A DNA stretch of 64,000 nt from Promicromonospora sp042731755 (GTDB lineage: Bacteria; Actinomycetota; Actinomycetes; Actinomycetales; Cellulomonadaceae), in NCBI RefSeq assembly GCF_042731755.1, contig NZ_JBHWLR010000001.1:528972-592971 (forward strand). The letters are read 5' to 3'. Under the pieces are notes generated by a model. The model searched no databases, had not been told where the DNA came from, and saw nothing but the letters and a program-made list of their open reading frames with translations. Made by a program: the position numbers and the translations under genes. Positions within the stretch are counted from its first letter, which is position 1; each line of letters opens with the position of its first letter. Shown here in pieces: positions 29,496 to 36,708 of the stretch.

Positions 29496-30966
29496 CCCCC
29501 GAGGATTTCTGAAGGTCCGGGAGCGGGAGCTCCCGCCGAACCGTCCCGTCGAGGTGCGGCTGCGTGACTGGAAGGACACGCACGCCCACCGCGAAGAGGG
29601 TCAGGCGTTCCTGAAGGAGCAGGCCGGCCGCTGCATGGACTGCGGCGTGCCGTTCTGCCACCAGGGCTGCCCGCTCGGCAACCTGATCCCCGACTGGAAC
29701 GACCTGGTCTGGCGCGGCCAGTGGGCCGACGCGATCGACCGCCTGCACGCCACGAACAACTTCCCGGAGTTCACCGGGCGGGTGTGCCCGGCGCCGTGCG
29801 AGTCGTCCTGCGTGCTGAGCATCAACCAGCCCGCGGTGACCATCAAGAACGTCGAGGTCTCGATCATCGACGAGGCGTTCGCGCGTGGCCTGGTCACGCC
29901 GCACGTCCCGGAGCGGCTCACCGGTTCCACGGTGGCCGTCGTCGGCTCGGGCCCCGCGGGCCTGGCCGCCGCGCAGCAGCTCACGCGCGCCGGCCACACC
30001 GTGGTCGTCTACGAGCGCGACGACGCCATCGGCGGCCTGCTGCGCTACGGCATCCCGGACTTCAAGCTCGAGAAGCTGCACATCGACCGCCGCCTGGCGC
30101 AGATGGAGGCCGAGGGCACCCGCTTCCGCGCCGGCGTGACGATCGGCGAGGACATCAGCTGGGACGCCCTGCGCCGCCGGTTCGACGCCGTCGTGGTCGC
30201 CACGGGCGCCACCGTGCCGCGGGAGCTGCCCCTGCCGGGGCGGGACCTGGCCGGCATCCACTACGCCATGGACTTCCTGGCGCCCGCCAACAAGGCGGTC
30301 GCGGCCGGTACGCCCGACGACCTGCCCGAGGGCGCGCCGACGGCGGCCGGGAAGCACGTGGTCATCATCGGCGGCGGCGACACCGGCTCGGACTGCCTCG
30401 GCACCGCGCTGCGCCAGGGCGCCGCCAGCGTCACCACGCTCGCCATCGGCAAGAAGCCGCCGGTCGAGCGCCCGGCGAACCAGCCGTGGCCGACCGACCC
30501 GATCCTCTTCGAGGTCTCGACCTCGCACGAGGAGGGCGGCGAGCGCACCTACCTGGCCTCCACGGTCGAGTTCGTGGCCGACGAGGGCGGCAACGTCCGC
30601 GCCCTCAAGGTCGCCGAGACCGAGTACCTGCCGGACGGCCGCCGGGCGCCGCGCGCGGGCACCGAGCACGAGATCCCCGCGGACCTCGTGCTGGTGGCCA
30701 TGGGCTTCACCGGTCCCGAGGTCGGCGTGCTCGAGGAGCAGACCGGCATCGAGGTCACCGAGCGTGGCCTCGTGGCCCGCGGCGACGACTACGCCGCGAG
30801 CCTGCCGGGCGTGTTCGTCGCCGGTGACGCCGGCCGCGGGCAGTCCCTCATCGTGTGGGCGATCGCCGAGGGCCGCGCCGCGGCCGCTGCGGCTGACACC
30901 TACCTCCAGGGCAGCACCGAGCTGCCCGCCCCGGTGCGCCCGCGCACGCTCGCTCTGCGATCGTGA
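29488..30966 (+). CDS. gltD: Glutamate synthase small subunit GltD
   Basis: A 492-residue FAD/NADPH subunit that passes electrons to GltB. Cysteines of two 4Fe-4S clusters are in GRCMDCGVPFCHQGCP (about 47-62) and RVCPAPCESSC (about 95-105). The FAD loop is VVGSGPAGLAAAQQL (about 151-165) and the NADPH loop is VIIGGGDTGSDCLG (about 292-305). The GTG start lies inside the end of gltB, which couples the two subunits. Confidence 0.97.
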
Positions 30967-31001
30967 CCCGAGAACTTCACCGGGAGTTGTACACCCCCAC
31001 A

Positions 31002-31031
31002 GGGCGCACTGGCGCCCACCATGCCTAGGCT
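31002..31031 (+). promoter_or_regulatory. pyk promoter: -10 element and palindrome
   Basis: The -10 hexamer TAGGCT (31026-31031) lies 6 nt before the ATG at 31038, so the start may be leaderless, although the interval GGAGAC could also act as a ribosome-binding site. The hairpin-forming GGGCGC/GCGCCC (31002-31007 with 31012-31017) lies just upstream, where it could be an operator or the gltBD terminator. Confidence 0.4.
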
Positions 31032-31037
31032 GGAGAC

Positions 31038-32474
31038 ATGCGCAGAGCCAAGATCGTGTGCACCATCGGACCCGCCACGGAGAGCCCGGAAAAACTCCGG
31101 GAACTCGTTGACGCCGGCATGAACGTGGCGCGGATCAACCGCAGCCACGGCGAGCAGGAGGCTCATGCGGCGGTATACCGCAACGTGCGAGAGGCCGCGA
31201 AGGCGGCAGGAAAGTCGGTCGCCGTACTGGTCGACCTGCAGGGACCCAAGATCCGGCTCGGCCGGTTCGCGGGAGACGAAAAGCATTTCTTGAACAAGGG
31301 CGACACGTTCACCATCACGACCGAGGACATCCTCGGCAACCGTGAGATCGTCTCGACCACCCACAAGGGTCTGGCCCAGGACGCCCAGGTGGGCGACCCG
31401 CTGCTGATCGACGACGGCAAGGTGCGCGTGCGCGTCACCGCCGTCGACGGCCCGCGCGTCGTCACCGAGGTCGAGGTCCCCGGACCGGTCTCGAACAACA
31501 AGGGCATCAACCTGCCCGGCGTCGCCGTGTCCGTGCCGGCCCTGTCCGACAAGGACGAGTCGGACCTGCGCTGGGCGCTCGCCCTGGGTGCCGACTTCAT
31601 CGCGCTGTCGTTCGTGCGGTCCGCCAAGGACTACGAGGACGTCCGCCGGGTGATGGAGGAGGAGGGCCGCACGGTCCCCGTCATCGCCAAGATCGAGAAG
31701 CCGCAGGCCGTGGAGAACCTCGCCGAGGTCATCGCCGCGTTCGACGGCGTCATGGTGGCGCGTGGTGACCTCGCGGTCGAGATGCCGCTGGAGCAGGTGC
31801 CGCTCGTGCAGAAGCGCATCGTCGAGATGGCGCGGCGCAACGCCAAGCCGGTCATCGTCGCCACGCAGGTGCTGGAGTCGATGACCACGTCGCCGACCCC
31901 GACCCGCGCGGAGGCCTCGGACTGCGCCAACGCGGTGCTCGACGGCGCCGACGCGGTCATGCTCTCGGGCGAGACCTCGGTGGGCGACTACCCGATCATC
32001 ACGGTCCAGACCATGGCCCGGATCATCGAGGCCACGGAGGAGGCCGGCCGGGAGCGCATCGCGCCCCTCGGCTCCACGCCGCACACCCGTGGTGGCGCCA
32101 TCACGCGTGCCGCCGCCGAGATCGGCGAGACGCTCGGGGTCAAGTACCTCGTGACGTTCACGCAGTCGGGCGACTCCGCGCGCCGGATGTCCCGCCTGCG
32201 CTCGTCCATCCCGCTGCTCGCGTTCACCCCGGAGCAGGACGTCGCCAACACCCTCGCCCTGACGTGGGGTACCTCCGAGTACCTCGTGCCCAAGGTCGAC
32301 ACGGTGGACGCCATGGTGGCCCAGGTGGACCTGACCCTGCAGGACCAGGGCCTGGCCGAGAAGGGCGACACGGTCGTGGTGGTCTCGGGTGCGCCGGTCG
32401 GCGTCCCCGGTACGACCAACTCGATCCTGGTGCACCGCATCGGCTCGCACACGGACGGCCGCAGCAAGGCCTGA
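31038..32474 (+). CDS. pyk: Pyruvate kinase
   Basis: A 478-residue glycolytic kinase that converts phosphoenolpyruvate and ADP to pyruvate and ATP. The active-site motif IAKIEKPQAVENL has the catalytic Lys, followed by DGVMVARGDLAVEMP for metal and phosphate binding. The B domain spans about residues 70-165 and the C-terminal allosteric domain runs from about 340. It is monocistronic, with a -10 element close to the ATG and a very long hairpin after the stop. Confidence 0.97.
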   Translation: MRRAKIVCTIGPATESPEKLRELVDAGMNVARINRSHGEQEAHAAVYRNVREAAKAAGKSVAVLVDLQGPKIRLGRFAGDEKHFLNKGDTFTITTEDILGNREIVSTTHKGLAQDAQVGDPLLIDDGKVRVRVTAVDGPRVVTEVEVPGPVSNNKGINLPGVAVSVPALSDKDESDLRWALALGADFIALSFVRSAKDYEDVRRVMEEEGRTVPVIAKIEKPQAVENLAEVIAAFDGVMVARGDLAVEMPLEQVPLVQKRIVEMARRNAKPVIVATQVLESMTTSPTPTRAEASDCANAVLDGADAVMLSGETSVGDYPIITVQTMARIIEATEEAGRERIAPLGSTPHTRGGAITRAAAEIGETLGVKYLVTFTQSGDSARRMSRLRSSIPLLAFTPEQDVANTLALTWGTSEYLVPKVDTVDAMVAQVDLTLQDQGLAEKGDTVVVVSGAPVGVPGTTNSILVHRIGSHTDGRSKA

Positions 32475-32501
32475 CGCGGACGTAGGACGACGACGCGAAG
32501 T

Positions 32502-32595
32502 CGACGACGACGCCGAGTCAGCATGTTGGTCCGCCTCGTCCCCGGGGAATTCCCGGGGCCGGGCGGACCAACATGCTGACTCGGCGTCGTCGTTG
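32502..32595. terminator. Exceptionally long perfect hairpin between pyk and the RyR gene
   Basis: Arms 32504-32535 and 32562-32593 form 32 uninterrupted base pairs, extended by one G-U and one further pair. The 26-nt loop folds again (CCCCGGG/CCCGGGG around GAATT). It begins 28 nt after the pyk stop and ends 45 nt before the next start. It can act as a terminator in either direction, but it is far larger than needed for that. No target-site duplication or transposase is seen. Confidence 0.65.
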
Positions 32596-32627
32596 TCACC
32601 CTGGCAGTCGGGTGGCGGAGATGTCGC

Positions 32628-32633
32628 TATTGT
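32628..32633 (+). promoter_or_regulatory. Predicted -10 element of the RyR-domain gene (leaderless)
   Basis: TATTGT is followed by 7 nt and then the GTG at 32641. There is no Shine-Dalgarno sequence in the interval. Confidence 0.35.
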
Positions 32634-32640
32634 TCCCGGC

Positions 32641-34305
32641 GTGAACCGCGCCTCCCTGCCCTGGTCCCGGATCGGCTTCGCCGTCCTCGTGGTGGTCTCG
32701 CTCAGCCTCGGCTGGTGGGGCCTGATGCTCGACACCACGCACGTGCCCGGCCGCACCTGGTACGACGTCGTCTACCACGACCTGCAGCTCTTCGTGCTGG
32801 GCGCCGACCCCGCCAGCGACGGCGGGCCGCTGTCCTGGCAGCTCCAGGTCGCGCGGTTCCTCGCCCCCGGAACCGCCGTCTACGCCCTGTTCGAGGCGGC
32901 GCGCGCCCTGTTCACCGGTGAGATCCGGCGGTTCAACCAGCGCCGTGCCCGCGGCCACGCGATCGTCGTCGGGGAGACCGACGCCGCCGACACGGTCACC
33001 GCCGCGCTGGTCGCGGCCGGGCACCGGGTGCTGCGCACCCCGGACGCAGCGGGGCTGCCCGGCGTCGGCCTCACGGGCGCCACCGTCCTGTACGCGTGCG
33101 TCGACGACACCACCGACGCGACGGCGAACGTGCTGACCGTCGCCGAGGCGGAGGCCGCGGTCCGCCGCGCGGGCAGCGGCCCCGACCGGCTGTACGCGCA
33201 CGTCAGCGACCCCGACCTCGGTGTGGCGCTCCAGGCGCGGCACCTGAGCTGCGCCGAGCCCGGCGTGGACTTCTTCACGCTCGATGTGATCGCCGCGCAG
33301 GCCCTCGCCGTCCGCGAGGTGCGGCGCATCCTGGACGCCCCGGGCGGGCCGGCCCCGGTGACCCACCTGGTGGTGGTCGGCTCGGGCGAGTTCGCCAAGG
33401 CCCTCGTGGTGGGGCTGGCCCGGGAGTGGGAGCTCGCGGGGGACGGGCTGCGCCTGGTCGTCGACCTGAGCGCGGACGACGCCGACCACGTGGCCGGCGA
33501 GCTGCGGGCCCGCTGGTCGCCCGTGGCCCAGCGGATCGAGCTGCGTGCGGTGCCGGTGCTCGGCGCGGGCGGCGGCGCACCGGACACCGTGTACGTGTGC
33601 CACGCGTCGGACGGCGTGTCCCTGCGGGTGGCGCTGACGGCGACCCGGCTGTGGCACGGCGGCCCCGGGTCGCTGGTGCTCCTGCTCGACGGCCTGGCGG
33701 GCCTGACGAGCGCCTTCGGCACCGAGGCGTCGCGCGTGCTCGACAACCTGGACGGCCGGCTGCGGACCGTGACCACGCGCGACCTGCTCGCCGACGTCGA
33801 GCGTGTCGAGGCCCGGGCGCACGCCGACATGTACGAGCGGATCGCGCGCTCCGTGCACCACGTCTACCTGCGCAACCAGCTCGAGCGCGGCGTCGGCTGG
33901 GGCGAGGTCCCCGCGATGGTGCGCTGGGAGGACCTGCCGGACGACCTGCGGGCCTCCAACCGCGGCTGGGTGGTCGGGCTGCCCGCGCGCCTGTCGCGCA
34001 TGGGCGCGACGATCGCGCCGCGCGACGGCGCCCCGGACGTGGTGTTCGACGGCGCCGAGCTCGACCGGCTCGCGGAGGCCGAGCACGAGCTGTGGGAGTC
34101 CGTGCGGGTCGCCGCGGGCTGGCGCAGCGGCCCGGTGCGGGACGACGCCGCCCGGATCCACCCGATGATCGGCGTGCCGTGGTCGGAGCTGTCCGAGTCG
34201 AACCGGGAGAAGGATCGCGACGTGGTGCGGCTGCTGCCCGAGATCCTGGCGGAGTTCGGCCTGGAGGTCGTCCGGTACGAGATGAGCCCGGTCGCCGTCG
34301 GCTGA
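32641..34305 (+). CDS. Membrane-anchored TrkA-N/RyR-domain protein
   Basis: A 554-residue protein with an unusual architecture. Two membrane segments (about 11-28 and 70-92) flank an extracytoplasmic loop that lacks the TVGYGD potassium filter. Two Rossmann-like TrkA-N regions follow: HAIVVGETDAADTVTAAL (from about 105) and LVVVGSGEFAKALVVGL (from about 241), the second with an intact GxGxxA-type loop. The last 60 residues (about 495-545) match the ryanodine-receptor RyR domain: ARIHPMIGVPWSELSESNRE, then KDRDVVR. RyR domains in bacteria are proposed to bind nucleotide-type ligands, and TrkA-N domains bind NAD or nucleotides, so a sensor at the membrane is likely. No channel, effector or partner gene is adjacent. 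It sits alone between pyk and the tRNA, bracketed by hairpins. Confidence 0.8.
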   Translation: MNRASLPWSRIGFAVLVVVSLSLGWWGLMLDTTHVPGRTWYDVVYHDLQLFVLGADPASDGGPLSWQLQVARFLAPGTAVYALFEAARALFTGEIRRFNQRRARGHAIVVGETDAADTVTAALVAAGHRVLRTPDAAGLPGVGLTGATVLYACVDDTTDATANVLTVAEAEAAVRRAGSGPDRLYAHVSDPDLGVALQARHLSCAEPGVDFFTLDVIAAQALAVREVRRILDAPGGPAPVTHLVVVGSGEFAKALVVGLAREWELAGDGLRLVVDLSADDADHVAGELRARWSPVAQRIELRAVPVLGAGGGAPDTVYVCHASDGVSLRVALTATRLWHGGPGSLVLLLDGLAGLTSAFGTEASRVLDNLDGRLRTVTTRDLLADVERVEARAHADMYERIARSVHHVYLRNQLERGVGWGEVPAMVRWEDLPDDLRASNRGWVVGLPARLSRMGATIAPRDGAPDVVFDGAELDRLAEAEHELWESVRVAAGWRSGPVRDDAARIHPMIGVPWSELSESNREKDRDVVRLLPEILAEFGLEVVRYEMSPVAVG

Positions 34306-34316
34306 CGCAGGATGAC

Positions 34317-34363
34317 CATGCACCTGCTGCCAGGACGACCGTCCCGCTGGCAGCAGGTGCATG
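34317..34363. terminator. Perfect 17-bp bidirectional terminator hairpin
   Basis: CATGCACCTGCTGCCAG (34317-34333) pairs fully with 34347-34363 across a 13-nt loop. It lies between the convergent RyR-domain gene and the tRNA and can serve both. Confidence 0.7.
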
Positions 34364-34392
34364 CTGAACCGCGGTCAGCCGGTGATGACGAG

Positions 34393-34469
34393 TGGTGCCC
34401 CCGGTGGGATTCGAACCCACACTGGATCGGGTTTGAGCCGATTGCCTCTGCCGGTTGGGCTACGGGGGC
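34393..34469 (-). tRNA. tRNA with anticodon CAA (codon UUG, Leu), short variable loop
   Basis: The minus strand folds into a full cloverleaf. It has a 7-bp acceptor stem GCCCCCG/CGGGGGC, D arm GCC/GGC with GG in the loop, anticodon stem ATCGG/CCGAT with loop CTCAAAC, and T arm GTGGG/CCCAC with loop TTCGAAT. Discriminator A73 (34396) is followed by an encoded CCA (34393-34395). The anticodon CAA is at 34433-34435. The variable region is only five bases (CCAGT), whereas bacterial tRNA-Leu normally has a long arm. So codon reading says Leu, but the body is of the short class. I recall a tRNA at this place next to pdtaR in other actinobacteria. Confidence 0.9.
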
Positions 34470-34536
34470 ACGCCGCGTGGTGCAGCAGACATCGAACCAC
34501 ACCGCCGGGCTGGGTCCCAAGCCCAGGTGCGCAACG

Positions 34537-34542
34537 TAGGAT
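34537..34542 (+). promoter_or_regulatory. Predicted -10 element of pdtaR (leaderless)
   Basis: TAGGAT lies 7 nt before the GTG at 34550. The in-frame ATG at 34541 overlaps this hexamer, so the GTG is the more likely start. Confidence 0.45.
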
Positions 34543-34549
34543 GTCCTTC

Positions 34550-35203
34550 GTGACCGACGAGAACACCGAGAAGCTTTCCCTGGATCTGCCCCCGCTGGTC
34601 GACGCCGAGCCCGAGGCAGCTCCCGCCAACCCCTCCCGTCGCGCCGTCGTGGCGGAGGACGAGGCACTCATCCGCATGGACGTGGTCGAGACCCTGCGCG
34701 AGGCGGGTTTCGACGTCGTGGGTGAGGCGGGTGACGGCGAGACCGCCGTCAACCTGGCCATCGAGCTCAAGCCCGACGTCGTCGTGATGGACGTCAAGAT
34801 GCCCGAGCTGGACGGCATCTCCGCGGCCGAGCGCATCGGCAAGGCCCACGCCGCGCCCGTCGTGCTGCTCACGGCGTTCTCGCAGACGGAGCTCGTCGAG
34901 CGCGCCCGCGACGCCGGCGCCATGGCCTACGTGGTCAAGCCCTTCACCCCGGCCGACCTGCTGCCCGCCGTCGAGATCGCGATCTCGCGGTACTCGCAGA
35001 TCGGCGCGCTGGAGGCCGAGGTCGCCGACCTGACCGAGCGCTTCGAGACCCGGAAGCGCGTGGACCGCGCCAAGGGTCTGCTCATGACCAAGATGGGCCT
35101 GTCGGAGCCGGAGTCGTTCCGCTGGATCCAGAAGACGTCGATGGACCGCCGCCTCACCATGCGCGAGGTCGCCGACGCCGTCATCGAGCAGGTCGGGGCC
35201 TGA
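34550..35203 (+). CDS. pdtaR: ANTAR-domain response regulator (PdtaR-like)
   Basis: A 217-residue transcription-antitermination regulator. A 35-residue tail is followed by a receiver domain (about 33-150) with the acidic pocket in VAEDEAL and the phospho-acceptor Asp in VVVMDVKMPELDG, then the conserved Thr and Lys in LLTAF and VVKPF. A helical linker leads to an ANTAR domain (about 160-215: ETRKRVDRAKGLLMTKMGLS...SFRWIQKTSMDRRLTMREVA), which binds paired RNA stem-loops. The partner histidine kinase PdtaS is not in the window. Divergent from the tRNA gene. Confidence 0.93.
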   Translation: MTDENTEKLSLDLPPLVDAEPEAAPANPSRRAVVAEDEALIRMDVVETLREAGFDVVGEAGDGETAVNLAIELKPDVVVMDVKMPELDGISAAERIGKAHAAPVVLLTAFSQTELVERARDAGAMAYVVKPFTPADLLPAVEIAISRYSQIGALEAEVADLTERFETRKRVDRAKGLLMTKMGLSEPESFRWIQKTSMDRRLTMREVADAVIEQVGA

Positions 35204-35344
35204 GCGACCGGTGAGACGCGCCATCCGGAACCGTCGTCCCGGAGCGGGTGAAATTCAGCACTGCCTGTTTTCTGCCGGCCCGCTCGGGACTAGTGTCTGC
35301 GCGGAGCCGGGCGTGACGCCCGGCCCGCGGACACCCGGGAGGAG

Positions 35345-36010
35345 ATGAGCGTGCGCACCGTGCTGGACATCCACCCCGCGCGCGAGGCCGACCTGCCCGC
35401 CGTCGCGGCGCTGGCCGTTGCCGCCCGCGACGACTCGCCCACCGGGGCTCAGCTCGGCGCCCAGGAGGCCGACCGGCTGCTGGAGCACCTCAGCGTGCTC
35501 CTGGCCGCGGGCGGTCACGTGCTGGTCGCGGAGCAGGACGGCCAGGTCGTCGGTGTCGTCCTCGGCCGGGTCGTGGCGGCCTACCTCTTCGCGGAGCGCG
35601 CCAGCCTGTACCTGGACATGCTGTTCGTGTCGCCGCAGGCCCGCCGACACGGCGTCGGGCACGCCCTGCTGCGGGCGGCCACCGACCTCGCGGCCGAGCA
35701 CGACTGCCACGACATCTACTCCGCGCCCGTACCCGGCAACCGGGGCGTGCAGCGCTTCCTCGCCCGGCTCGGGTTCGCCCCCGCCGCGGGCCACCGCGTG
35801 GCGTCCGTCGCCGCGCTGCAGCGCCGCCTCGCGGCCGAGGCCACCGCCCGCGACGGCGCCGCGCACGGCCGCCGGTCCGCCCGCAGTGGCATCGAGGATC
35901 TCATCGCCCGCCGGCGCCGGGCCCGCTCCGTCATGGAGTCCGGGCCCATCGACATGCGCGCGGTGGGCGGCGGCGCACCGTCGCGCCGCCACCCGGCGAA
36001 GGCCGGCTAG
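35345..36010 (+). CDS. GNAT-family N-acetyltransferase
   Basis: A 221-residue protein. The GNAT fold covers about residues 8-160, with the acetyl-CoA loop in FVSPQARRHGVGHALLRAA (about 95-113) and NRGVQRFLARLGFAP as the last conserved block. A basic tail of about 60 residues (RRSARSGIEDLIARRRRARS) follows and is not part of the fold; it could bind nucleic acid or a partner. GGAGGAG precedes the ATG. The substrate is unknown. Confidence 0.87.
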   Translation: MSVRTVLDIHPAREADLPAVAALAVAARDDSPTGAQLGAQEADRLLEHLSVLLAAGGHVLVAEQDGQVVGVVLGRVVAAYLFAERASLYLDMLFVSPQARRHGVGHALLRAATDLAAEHDCHDIYSAPVPGNRGVQRFLARLGFAPAAGHRVASVAALQRRLAAEATARDGAAHGRRSARSGIEDLIARRRRARSVMESGPIDMRAVGGGAPSRRHPAKAG

Positions 36011-36040
36011 CACGGCGACGGCCGCCGCAGCAGACCAGGG

Positions 36041-36131
36041 CCGGGGAAATGCCTTCGCAGCGGGGAGGGTAACGAGCACGTAGCAGTGCTACCTCTCCGT
36101 TACCTCCCCGGCTGCGTAAGCCTTTCCCTGG
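36041..36131. terminator. Long imperfect bidirectional hairpin
   Basis: Bases 36041-36074 pair in register with 36098-36131, with 28 of 34 positions complementary or G-U, and the loop contains a further small stem (AGCAC/GTGCT). It lies between the convergent GNAT and thioesterase genes and can terminate both. Confidence 0.6.
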
Positions 36132-36200
36132 GGCGGCGATGCCGTCGGTCACTGTGGTGCTTGTCGGCGGCGCCGGTGCACGTCGTGCGGGTGCCTCGGC

Positions 36201-36689
36201 TCAGCCGAGGATCATGCAGGTCAGGCGCGCCGTGCACACCCGCTTGCCTGCGTCGTCGGTGATCACGATCTCGTAGGACGCCGTCGACCGGCCCAGGTGG
36301 ATCGCCGTCGCCGTGCCCGTGACGTGGCCGTCGCGCGCGCCCCGGTGGTGCGTGGCGCTCACCTCGATGCCCACGGTCTTCTTGCCCGGCCCGGCGTGCG
36401 CCTGCGCGGCCAGCGAGCCGAGGGTCTCCGCGAGCACCACGGAGGCGCCCCCGTGCAGCAGGCCCGCGGGCTGCGTGTTGCCCTTCACCGGGATCCGCCC
36501 GACGGCGCGGTCCGGGGCGAGCTCCAGGAGCTCCATCTCCATGCGCTCGAAGAGCGTGCCCGCGGTCTCCGCGCCGGCGTACATGGCCTTCCAGTCGATC
36601 TCGGCCCCGGAACCGGCCCCGGAGCCGGTGCCGGAGCCGGTGCCGGAACCGGCGTCGGAAGGCGTCGCGGAAGCGCTCGTGTCAGTCAT
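36201..36689 (-). CDS. PaaI-family hotdog thioesterase
   Basis: A 162-residue acyl-CoA thioesterase-like protein. The hotdog core follows a 30-residue low-complexity leader; the motif GLLHGGASVVLAETLGS (helix with HGG, then Glu) is the substrate site of PaaI/menaquinone-type thioesterases. The GSGTGSGTGSGAGSG stretch in the leader comes from a four-fold 12-bp repeat at 36607-36654. I chose the ATG at 36689, the family-like start, over an upstream reading that would run into polA. Divergent from polA, with the two promoters overlapping within 20 bases. Confidence 0.87.
   Translation of the reverse strand: MTDTSASATPSDAGSGTGSGTGSGAGSGAEIDWKAMYAGAETAGTLFERMEMELLELAPDRAVGRIPVKGNTQPAGLLHGGASVVLAETLGSLAAQAHAGPGKKTVGIEVSATHHRGARDGHVTGTATAIHLGRSTASYEIVITDDAGKRVCTARLTCMILG
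36607..36654. repeat. Four tandem 12-bp units encoding Gly-Ser-Gly
   Basis: Four copies of CCGGAGCCGGTG or close variants in frame, coding for the flexible leader of the thioesterase. The copy number may vary between strains. Confidence 0.75.
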
Positions 36690-36695
36690 GCGAGC

Positions 36696-36701
36696 TATGT
36701 T
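36696..36701 (+). promoter_or_regulatory. Predicted -10 element of polA (leaderless)
   Basis: TATGTT lies 7 nt before the GTG at 36709 and sets the polA start. Confidence 0.45.
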
Positions 36702-36708
36702 GTCAGGC

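Noticed and set aside
32502..32595. Long hairpin as an integron attC site or transposon end
   Set aside because: There is no integrase, transposase or target duplication, and the arms lack the attC core sites.
32641..34305. RyR/TrkA-N protein as a potassium channel
   Set aside because: The segment between the two membrane helices has no TVGYGD-like filter and no pore helix pattern.
36607..36654. 12-bp repeats as a CRISPR-like or minisatellite element
   Set aside because: They are in frame inside the thioesterase leader and have no spacers, so they are simple coding repeats.
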